In this document: positions 55,796 to 64,000 of the stretch, one piece after another
How the letters are laid out: each line of letters opens with the position of its first letter
Position numbering within the stretch: position 1 is the stretch's first letter
DNA from: Oreohelix idahoensis
Taxonomy: Eukaryota; Mollusca; Gastropoda; Stylommatophora; Oreohelicidae
Direction of reading: 5' to 3'
Length of the DNA: 64,000 nucleotides
Assembly (NCBI GenBank): GCA_024509875.1
Contig: JAMPIV010000298.1
Coordinates: forward strand, 186,001-250,000
Program-made: the position numbers and the translations under genes
Notes under the pieces: generated by a model
Database searches by the model: none
What the model saw: only the letters and a program-made list of their open reading frames with translations
What the model was told of the DNA's origin: nothing

Positions 55796-56689
55796 TTATA
55801 GAAATAATTTCTTACATCACATAAGAACTCAATACCTTTCATTACACTGTTTAGCCAATTATGTCTGCAGAATTAATACACGTCTGCTGCCTGTTTTTAA
55901 AACATCACTTATCTAGAAAAAAAAATAATGCATCCATTTAAGGACCTGGGTAGAATGGGGAAAAAAAGCCTGGGATACAAAAAGTTAATAAAAGTCCACA
56001 AATTCTTCAAATATTTTCAATCAGGGTGTCATTTTCTTGCTTCATTAATTCTGTTAGCATTAAACCATGACCTTCTGCCTCTATCAATCTGGTATGTGAT
56101 ATAATCAATTAAGCAATAGCATATTAATTGCAGCTTAATGGTCTCAAATGCCTGTTTAAATTATCTGATCTGGGATACACTCTGAAAGTATACAAATTAT
56201 ATTGTGTGAACAATGCAAAACAAAAAAAACCAGATAATTCTCTAGATAATATCAGAAAATACTCTGACTTTTAAAAATACCATCTATCTCTTCTTACATC
56301 CCATTTGAGACTACTGTACTGCCCAAGTTAGATATTTATGTCTTTACATTTTATATAAATTTTAATAAATAAAGGTTAGCAACCCAAGATCTGTGGGAAT
56401 CTACTTTAGAAACAATGAGCTCTTTGGAGCACCCCAACCTTGATTAAATCATGTCTGTATTTGGTATTCAAAGTATTTGAAATTTGGAATAAGTGCAACC
56501 TATATGTAACATTTATTAACTGCTTCATGCAGATCCAACGATAGAGCGGTGGAAAGTTCAAAGTAAATGATACTGAATGTTAACTTAACTTCAAAGAAAA
56601 CATCGCTTTCCTATCTTATGCAGTTCGTGAATAAAGTGAATTATAGCTTTAAGGTTTAACTAAGAACTGGGGGTCAAAGTACCTTTAAT

Positions 56690-56910
56690 CTTGGGGATAC
56701 TGAGCTTTCAAGTGCAGGCTGGTAGCGCCCCAATCCAGTCTACCCAGCTGTAAATGGGTACCTGATTGCTTTTGAGTTAGGGAAGGCAAAAGCAGTAAGG
56801 ATGCAAGCTAGTCACTCTCATCTCATAAAGCTGCTGGACCTAGTATAGTGAAGTCTCTTACACCTCACTCCACTAAAGCCATATCTGTAATGAGACTACC
56901 TTTAACTTTT
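56690..56910 (+). repeat. SINE family A copy
   Basis: AGTCTACCCAGCTGTAAATG, GAGTTAGGGAAGGCAAAAGC, GGACCTAGTATAGTGAAGTC and ATCTGTAATGAGACTACC give the longest 3' part of the family in this window. Confidence 0.78.
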
Positions 56911-57454
56911 TTTTTTTTAGATAACAATGCTTGATTTATCTAGTAGACATATCTAAAAAATCATTAGTATTTCATATTTTAAAAAATGTCAGCATGGATC
57001 CTATTGACTTAATAATGCAAATGCCTGCATTTGTTCATTTGTCTCACAGTGAATAAGTATATGGCAAGTTTCCAGACATTAAATATCCATCAGCCTGTAA
57101 CAAGCTTCATGGAGTTATTTTCCGAATATTATAGTTAAGAAAGTACTGAATACTAAAAACAAATATTTGAACACAAGAAACAGATCATACAAATTTTATA
57201 TGCTAAAAAAGAAAGCATTATTAAGTGCATACATTTATACTGCTCTCCATCATCACTCCTTACTGTGATTATCTTCAGCCGACTGAAGAAAAGCAAAGGC
57301 TACTTCTAAGGAAGTAGCGGGTAAAACCAGCCAGACGTCATGCATGGAGGCTGTAAGTAGGCAGCTCCTCCACCTTGCAAAGGCACAACAGGCCAACCAC
57401 CTATCTGTCTAAAAATTTGATTACAAGAAACCACATTGAGAAAACTGGACTGAT

Positions 57455-57780
57455 CATAAAGTCATGGCCTCAAAACCCAGCCCCTGCAGACCCAAATGGA
57501 ACAGTTCCATTTACAATGGTTTGACCATGTCTGCAGAATGGGAGAAGATCAGCTACCATGACAAATGTGGGAAACCAACAGCCAGGGATCCAAACCTCCA
57601 GTACGACTCAGAGTTCACTGGGAGGGCAACATTAAACCATCTCTGAAGGACTGTGAACTAGATTGGAACCAGGCCAAGAGGAAGACCAGGCCAAGAGGAA
57701 GTTAGCCGATAGGATAGTATGACGCTCTCTCAGGCAAACCTCTACACCCAATGGTAGAAGAGGAATAACTAAGTAAGTGT
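57455..57780 (+). pseudogene. LINE family B, degenerate 3' copy
   Basis: CCCCTGCAGACCCAAATGGA and ATGTCTGCAGAATGGGAGAA match LINE B. It has a short internal duplication (GACCAGGCCAAGAGGAAG) near 57680 and ends ACTAAGTAAGTG. Confidence 0.82.
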
Positions 57781-57789
57781 ACTGAAAAA

Positions 57790-59237
57790 AGATGACAGCT
57801 ATAGCACGACACAGTGAAAGTATATGAGATGTCTTTCTGACGCGTGTGTAGGAAGGATGCAAAACTTATAGTAGTTTAGTGTGGTGTCTGCCCATGCACA
57901 CCACATGTTAGATTTATTGAGTTGGAGTCAGTGCTGATAAATGCGGCACTATTGGGAATATTGAAAGTGAGGTGCACCAGAGAAATGACGTATGAATGTT
58001 TTGTGTAGAAACGAGGTTTTACGAAAACCTTTGAACAGTGTGGCAGCTGTGTTTTGGCTGTGTCTCAATCTGCGTTCAATGGGAACCCATTACGAAGTGT
58101 TCCCCTTTTTTAAAGTATGTGGATGATATAAGAAATGAATACTCTTGAAACAGGATTAATCCTGTCATGATGATTTATGGAAAATATGCGAACGGAGATG
58201 TATGCTACAATGGAATCAAATATGTTTATTAAAGAAAAATGCCTTCATTCCTTGTCGTTGGTTGGGCCAGTTACAGAGCCCGTATTGGATTTCATGAGAA
58301 CGCACATAATCATTAGGAGATTTCATCCTAGACGTAATAGAGCAACGAGCAGTAATATATAACAACAGAACGAGCAATCAAGTACAAACTAACATAGTAT
58401 AGATTTCGAGTAAGGATGTAGGGAGCTATTTACCTGAAATAATAATAAATGGAACACCACATTTAGGAATAATAGATATAACTGAGGTTAAAGTTTTGCA
58501 TGGATCACCCAGAGGAAGATTTGGCTAAAGAAGTCATGTTGGGTTCCTCCACAGGCTGAAGGGAGACAAAAGTGTAAATTCTCCTAACTTAGAACAGGGT
58601 CGGGACGCGTTTGTTAGGAGATATTTGGTCTCTCGCTACCGTAGTCCCCTTATACGTTATCTATTATTATTATCCTTAGTTCAATTATTACTGGGATTAT
58701 TATATATTATTTTTACGAGCCCCCCTCCCTTCTAAAAAAAAAAGATAAACATCAGACAATGTGTAACATATAATCGAATGAACAAGTCCTCGGATACAAT
58801 ATATACACCCAATTGGTTTAATAAAATAAATTGAAACTGATGGCTTTATTTGCTTATGATTATGAAAGTACAAGAAACTTATCTTTTCAGCCCCTGGCTG
58901 ATAGTGAAGCATGGTTGGTTGTCCTGTCTCTTTATGCCAACTGGTATGATGTTGCATCAGGTGGGTCATGAACCTTGATCTCTACTAGGATGAATTTGCC
59001 GTCACTGTGCTCGACTCCGTATTCTTCGTCTGAGATTGGAATGTCATGCAAGGCTCCCCCACAGACTGAAGACAAATACAGCTTCATTAGTTTTTTAGCT
59101 TGAGGAAGCCGTCTTTTCCTAAGCCGTCTGTCTGCCAGTCATATCAGATTGGTCTCTAACAACATATGTCTAGAGCCGTATCTTGAATTAAAGTTTCTCC
59201 CCTTTCTGCCTTTATTATTATATTTTCCTGCCCAAGC
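57790..59237. other. No gene seen
   Basis: No supported coding or repeat family. A similar phrase occurs at 58545-58570 (TTCCTCCACAGGCTGAAGG) and 59051-59075 (CTCCCCCACAGACTGAAG), perhaps an old duplicate. Confidence 0.45.
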
Positions 59238-59520
59238 AGCAGTGTTATAATTCTTTTCCTATTCACTAATCGTCATGTTAAACACAATGAATTATTATAG
59301 AAGGGTCGGGTGACAGTATTCTAGTTCTGTGCCTCTGCCTAACCGTCATGTCAAATATGATGAATTAACAGAGAATTGTCGGTCAACAGTATTATAGTTC
59401 ATCTCTTGTCAAATCTTCATGCCAATTAAGATGAATTATTATCAAATTGTCTGGCGCCATTATTATAGTACTTTATCTCTGGTCGAATTGTCATGTCGAA
59501 CATGATGAATTAATATAGAA
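59238..59520. repeat. Satellite-like tandem array, period about 72 bp
   Basis: Units start near 59271, 59344, 59415 and 59488, each with a (C/T)TCATG-x-CAA or GAA..GATGAATTA block followed by a CAGTATTATAGTTC-like block; partial units lie at both ends. Units differ by about a quarter of bases. Confidence 0.8.
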
Positions 59521-60652
59521 GACATTTAAAATGACCATGAACATTTTGTACAGTCTCATCCCGTGGGATAATAAAATACGTAAGATCACATTGTAGCCAT
59601 GTGGCTAGATGCGATCGTAAAGAAAAAAATGAACAAGCACAACAAAGCTCGTACCCGTCACTGCGTCGATTTTTACAAGGTACTACACATTTTAACACAA
59701 TACTATTTTACTAACGAGATATCACTTACCTACTCAGAGATGGATTTTAACATTGCAGCGATTTAGAAGTGTGAATTGGCAGCAGTCTAGACGCGTGAAT
59801 TTGCAGCGAAGTAGGTCTGGCCCTCACGGCTTTCTGAATGCAAGTGATTTCAGCATTGATCGACGCTATCCTTTAGCGGGTTTTTCCCCCCCGCTGGGTC
59901 ACGTGATCTGGCGTCCTGTAGATGCTCCAACCAACAGCGTTAAAAGTCACATGGGGGGGTTCCTAGCCTAGTTTTAGACTGGTTTTAGCTGAGTCTAAAA
60001 GTATTTCGCCCTCATTCCTTGGCCGAGCCACTAGGTGGGTTTTAACCGGTTTCGGGCCACTGAGGTTAGGTTTTAGAATGACGTCGTTAATCTAAAAGTA
60101 GTACCTGACACTAGGAGAATAAGGAAACGACGAGAAGAGAAATTGCTGTGTATTATTACCGGCTACGATCATGCATTGAAGATGAAGGAAAAAAAATGAT
60201 GTCCCATTAATTAAATGAAGAGAAGACTGGGCCTGTCGTCACACTTTTGGAGAACTGTCATCATCTATCAGTCTCTAATAATATTACAGATAACTTCAAT
60301 AACCCCGAATGTAATTTTCATATCTGTGTAATCAATGCTGTAGATATATCTTTAATATGGTACCAAACTGTTAACTTTTTAACTACCTAAAGACAATAAA
60401 ATTGATTTGAAGATTATTCTGTTAGGAATAGAAGTTGAATTTCCAGCTTAGGTTTTATTTAGTTTATAGTGCAATTCTGCAGTTTTTAACAATCAAATAA
60501 TGTCAACTCCGATGGACAGCACTTCTTTCTATTAAAATGCGCATTACTGAGTGAACATGCACCTGTGCTTACTTGTAAATTTGTGGTTTTCATAGCGTTT
60601 ATTTTATAAGTTTTGAAGTGGCCTGTCAACTACTTCTGGTTGACCTCATAGG
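59521..60652. other. No gene seen; locally GC-richer near 59750-60070
   Basis: No coding recognised. The 59750-60070 part is less AT-rich than its surroundings and holds TCACGTGA at 59899-59906. It could be a promoter region, but this is a guess. Confidence 0.35.
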
Positions 60653-60850
60653 TTGGTTTCAGATCAAGCTAGGAAATTATCTGATGAAATTCTGGATGAT
60701 GATACTACTTCAAATTGTAGTAGCTATACAAATTATGATGAAGACGAGTCAGATTATCAGCAGGAGTCTGAAATCGAGTCATATGACAGTGTAGATGATT
60801 ATGGCATGCCTGATGGTAGCAATAATGTTATGGGGACAGGACCAAAGTAA
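60653..60850 (+). CDS. Small acidic ORF, function unknown
   Basis: 65 codons, very rich in Asp, Glu and Ser (EILDDDTTSN, NYDEDESDYQQESEIES). Acidic starts like this occur in piggyBac-type transposases, and an exon is also possible because TTGGTTTCAG precedes the frame at about 60653-60662. No downstream transposase or TTAA-flanked terminal repeats were found. Confidence 0.25.
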   Translation: MVSDQARKLSDEILDDDTTSNCSSYTNYDEDESDYQQESEIESYDSVDDYGMPDGSNNVMGTGPK

Positions 60851-61452
60851 TTCAACCTCAAAAAAATTCAAGAGCTTTGTCTATCAAAAATAATGAAACT
60901 GAGCAGGAATGATCATTTTGCAGTACAATTTAGTGTTAATGACACCAAAACTGTGTAAATGATATTTTATTTTGCCACCCATCGCCATGGGTCTGTTTTA
61001 CAGGCCAATTGCCTGTTTTTGTTATCTGTGAAAATTATTATTTCCTGAGGATTTCTAAACTAAAAGATTGTTTTTATATTATTAAAATATTTCTGTATGT
61101 GATATTTTAAAGCTTTTCATAGAATATTTCCTGAGGGCTGATGTCACAAGCCAGTAACAGTTTTCATTATTGTTTCATCGTCTCTCACATCGACCTCCAT
61201 TTAACTTGGTACAATAGTTTTTCATGAAAGCATTTATACATCATGCACAACAGTAATCTACATACATTTACCTTTATTTTCAATATAACAATAAAGGTAT
61301 TTATGTACATGAATATTATAAAAATGCACTTGCTAAAAACCACTGTTAGCACACAATAGGTTGGCCAGTTTTGTTTGGGCCAAACCCATATTTATATTCA
61401 ATACTGAAAGAGTTAACTATCTGTATATAGCAAAAGTCAAGCTCAATCTGAA

Positions 61453-61667
61453 TCACATCTTTGATAAAAATGCTTTGTACATTTCAACACGCTTTTCTTC
61501 ACTGCCATCTGCCAACCAAGATGCCCCATCAGCCTCAATAGTTGATGAGGTTATAAGACCTGCCATGTCAGTTGCCAAAAAGAGACAAATTTCTCCTATC
61601 TCCTGTTTTGTTCCCATGCGTCGAATGGGAATGCGAAGGCCCACGTCCTGTTTTGAGGTGCCCATAC
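61453..61667 (-). CDS. DECR2: Peroxisomal 2,4-dienoyl-CoA reductase-like, last exon
   Basis: Short-chain dehydrogenase family enzyme; the DECR2 type reduces 2,4-dienoyl-CoA with NADPH so that polyunsaturated fatty acids can be beta-oxidised in peroxisomes. Acceptor TTTGTTTCAAG ends at 61668. The exon starts GT, completing Gly with the previous exon, and runs to TGA 61455-61453. It encodes IPIRRMGTKQEIGEICLFLA, then ITSSTIEADGASW, the usual SDR C-terminal segment. The last residues are Ser-Lys-Met, a PTS1 variant. Earlier exons with the cofactor-binding site are not in the window except the one at 62199-62303. Confidence 0.85.
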
Positions 61668-61810
61668 CTTGAAACAAATAAATGAGAAACAAGTCTTCCA
61701 ACATTGTAACAGTCATTACTGATTGGAAATATAAAAAGTATGATTTAAAAAAATGTGTGATACTTGTCTGTGACAATGGTAAAATGTCAGTGCATAATTA
61801 CATCATAAAA

Positions 61811-62090
61811 CAGGGTTTATTAACCATTTTTGTGTGCCATGGACCGGTTTGATTGCCCAATGGATCCACTTGATTGTCCAATGGATGCCCTTGATTGTCC
61901 AATGGATCCCCTTGATTTTTCAATGAAGGTGATGGACCCCTTTGATTATCCAATGAAGGCTATGGACCCTTTCTTGGAAAAAATGTACAGAAAATCAAAA
62001 TTAAAAATTGTACATTTTGTACATGGACCCCCTAGAATCCATTCACTGACTCCCAAGGGGGGTCCATGACCCACAAGTTAAGAAACCCTG
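61811..62090. mobile_element. hAT MITE in DECR2-like intron
   Basis: 280 bp with ends CAGGGTTTATTAACC / GTTAAGAAACCCTG and a perfect 8-bp TSD TCATAAAA (61803-61810, 62091-62098). The interior has about five degenerate TTGATTGTCCAATGGATCC-type repeats. Confidence 0.95.
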
Positions 62091-62198
62091 TCATAAAAGG
62101 ACAAAGGAAAAATGTTGCTCTGCCTTTAGCATTACAAAACACACTGCATGCTCAGGTCTGAACATTTGAAGTATGCATTAAGATCTATGATCACTTAC

Positions 62199-62303
62199 CT
62201 AATCTGTTCATTCCTTCTGTATCTGCAATAGGTCCTGGGGCAACACACACAACTCTCACCCTCTTAGGACCCCATTCCAATGCCTGATGCCTGGTAAGTG
62301 TCT
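62199..62303 (-). CDS. DECR2: Peroxisomal 2,4-dienoyl-CoA reductase-like, penultimate exon
   Basis: Acceptor GTTTCCAG ends at 62304 (an alternative AG is two bases later); donor GTAAGT starts at 62198. It encodes TLTRHQALEWGPKRVRV then VAPGPIADTEGMNRLG. The WGP..RV and APGPI.(G/D)TEG..RLG motifs are characteristic of DECR2. The exon joins 61667 in phase 1 with no gap. No further upstream exon is seen up to 64000. Confidence 0.88.
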
Positions 62304-62435
62304 CTGGAAACCACATTGTATTTTCCAAATTAAATTTTTTTTTGCATTATCAATTCCACTTTTAATAAAACAACAAAAGAGTTTTTGTGTTCCTATGTAA
62401 CATGCATAGATGCCAGTATGTGTGCCTATGTAACA

Positions 62436-62715
62436 TGCATAGATGCCAGTGGAATAGGACATGATAAGAAGATGCCGGCAATAGATAGTACACACTGAGG
62501 AAACCTGTTGATAGCATTACAAGGTAGTCTTGTCTTGGAATCCCCAAAGTAAGAAAGGTAGAGGGAGACAACAAAACACGAAGAAGAGAACTGGATACAG
62601 AAGTGAAAGGAATAAACAGGACATGTGAAGACCTTGAGTGGATGGTAAAGGACAGAAGGATTTGGCATGAATTTTCTTTAAGGCCTATGCTCCATGGGGA
62701 GATAAAGGGTAATGC
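62436..62715 (+). pseudogene. LINE A 3' fragment
   Basis: GCCAGTGGAATAGGACATGA, ACACTGAGGAAACCTGTTGA and GAACTGGATACAGAAGTGAA match the LINE A tail; ends GCTGATGATG. A 33-bp tandem duplication (CCTATGTAACATGCATAGAT start) lies at 62392-62450 next to it. Confidence 0.8.
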
Positions 62716-62756
62716 TGATGATGTAACATGTATACACACATAAACATGTTTAACAT

Positions 62757-63357
62757 CGGGCTTCTCGGCTAGAGTAAAGGGCCAGATTGTCACTGAACAT
62801 GGAAGGGCTTACTTGATAACAACCTCCAGCATGAGAATGGAGGTAGGCAGCACTAAGGTGGCTATCTGAAACTTCATTAACAAGGGCAGTTATTGGGTCA
62901 GACTCTCAGTCCTTGCTTTGGAAGGGTCCAAAATGGATAACTATGACATGAATGGAAAACTTCCATAGAAGCCTTGAATCTTCAGGAACTGGTGTGGATC
63001 TACTGTCCTGGTCATGCAGGAGTACATGGCAATGAAAGAGCTGACAGACTAGCTTCATGAGCACCCACAGTGGGTGCAGTGAATATGGATAAGGGAGAGA
63101 TTCTGAGGACAATTAATGATCGCCTGTTAAAGAATGACACTGCAATTGATGAATCATTACGGTTAAGATTGCTGAAATTCGGCATGATATGCAAGACTAG
63201 CAGAGATGGGCGTATGAGATGATGCATCTGGCATGTATAGAACCAGTGTGCAAGAGGAACAATTAGCATTCAAACCCATCAACATTTGGTGAGGGAGACT
63301 TTAGCACCTATGGGTTTGTCCAGAGTACACTGATGTCGATTCTGATCAAAAATAACA
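62757..63357 (+). pseudogene. LINE C 3' fragment with TSD
   Basis: Matches the RNase H and tail of the LINE at 33700-36124 (GFSARVKGQIV, then VYCPGHAGVHG-like and GEILRTINDRLLKNDTAIDE). TSD ATGTTTAACAT is at 62746-62756 and 63358-63368. It retains the RNase H segment that the 35.8-kb copy has lost. Confidence 0.88.
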
Positions 63358-63589
63358 ATGTTTAACATTCATATTAAGCACACTAAGCATACAAATTTTG
63401 AAAATTGTTCCTCAATACTCATCTCCATTCTGGGGCATCTTCTTCAGCTCTGCCTGTGAGGGTCTTGTTGTTTTGGCTTCTACCATTCTGCAGGTTCACT
63501 TTGGCCTCTCTACTCTTCTTTTCCTCTATGAGTTCCATTCAAGGGCATGTCTAGTTATACAAGTTGGTTGTTTAATTAAGGAATGTCTT

Positions 63590-64000
63590 ATCCATCATTA
63601 TCATCAGGTGCCACCTTCACAATGAAGGTCGACTGCAATGGATCTTCAATGTCTTCTGTCTCTTGTCTTTATGGTGCACGACTCTTTTCTGTCCATCTCT
63701 TGATCTTATCTTCCCACTTATAGTTCTGTTTTCTTCTTGCATGTTTGCCTTCAACTCTGCCTTCTATTATGGTCTTTAGTAAAGTGTTGTCTTTCTACAT
63801 GGCAAAAATATTTTAGGTGCCTAATTTTGATCTCTTCCATTAATTCTCTTTTCATTCTAGGTTTTCTACGACCTCTTTATTTGTTTTCTTCTCTTTCCAT
63901 GAGACGTGCCCCATTCTTCTATATATTCACATCTCAAGGACCTCAATTCTTTCTTCTGATTACTTGTTCACTGTCCATGTTTCTACACCATTCTCTTCTT
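63590..64000 (-). pseudogene. LINE C-terminal fragment (cut by window edge)
   Basis: Minus-strand pieces ELMEEIKIRHLKYFCHVERQ and a basic segment ending WRSIAVDLHCEGGT-like fit the tail of an RTE/CR1-like LINE. An ATGATAATGATGG-type end near 63592-63604 (minus) may be its short-repeat tail. Several frame breaks. Confidence 0.65.

Noticed and set aside
57240..57420. Short conserved-looking block before LINE B copy
   Set aside because: No frame or family could be assigned; left unannotated apart from the LINE.
61361..61672. Plus-strand 103-codon ORF
   Set aside because: It is antisense to the DECR2-like last exon, whose splice sites and motifs are clear.

Overview
This is a repeat-rich, AT-rich stretch of an animal nuclear genome. 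It carries spliced genes with GT-AG introns, many classes of LINEs, tRNA-derived SINEs with target-site duplications (TSDs), Tc1/mariner, hAT and pogo elements, and a Ty3/gypsy-type LTR retrotransposon. The host genes look invertebrate. The LINE families resemble those common in molluscs and other lophotrochozoans, but this taxonomic guess is weak. Almost every long ORF belongs to a mobile element; the two real host genes are only visible as short exons.

From about 31.5 kb down to the left edge, on the minus strand, lies the 5' half of a CLEC16A/Ema gene. Exon 1 (31505-31429) has the start codon. Exons 2 (28937-28809), 3 (27089-26956), 4 (25870-25803), 6 (14155-14050) and 7 (1743-1620) join in compatible phases. 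The rest of the gene lies off the left edge. Exon 5 is anomalous: only its last 9-11 codons are recognisable (near 23635-23667), and a pogo-like transposon lies about 50 bp away. Minus-strand ETS-like and YY1-like motifs sit 130-160 bp upstream of the start codon.

Intron 6 holds a three-level nest. A Tc1-like transposon (1961-12754) is split by a 5'-truncated LINE (family B) with a TSD of up to 14 bp, and that LINE is split by a 9.1-kb LTR retrotransposon (3087-12221). The two 849-bp LTRs differ at only about 4 positions, so the insertion is young. Its domain order is gag, protease, integrase, reverse transcriptase, RNase H. Integrase before RT is unusual for a Ty3/gypsy RT lineage and matches the Gmr1-type arrangement.

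From 32 to 61 kb is an intergenic or unassigned region packed with mobile elements. It contains an I-type LINE broken by a SINE (33.7-36.1 kb), a broken copy of an uncharacterised zinc-finger-like protein family (38.5-40.2 kb), RNase H-bearing LINE fragments (40.6-43.1 kb), a nearly intact RTE LINE with a 12-bp TSD (44.0-47.3 kb), an unclassified 2.6-kb stretch, LINE-derived non-autonomous elements, several SINE families and a 72-bp satellite-like array.

At 61.45-62.30 kb, minus strand, are the last two exons of a peroxisomal 2,4-dienoyl-CoA reductase (DECR2-like) gene ending in the peroxisomal signal Ser-Lys-Met. A hAT MITE with a perfect 8-bp TSD sits in the intron between them. The right edge holds more LINE fragments.

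LINE and SINE family letters (A to H) are local labels used only in this annotation.
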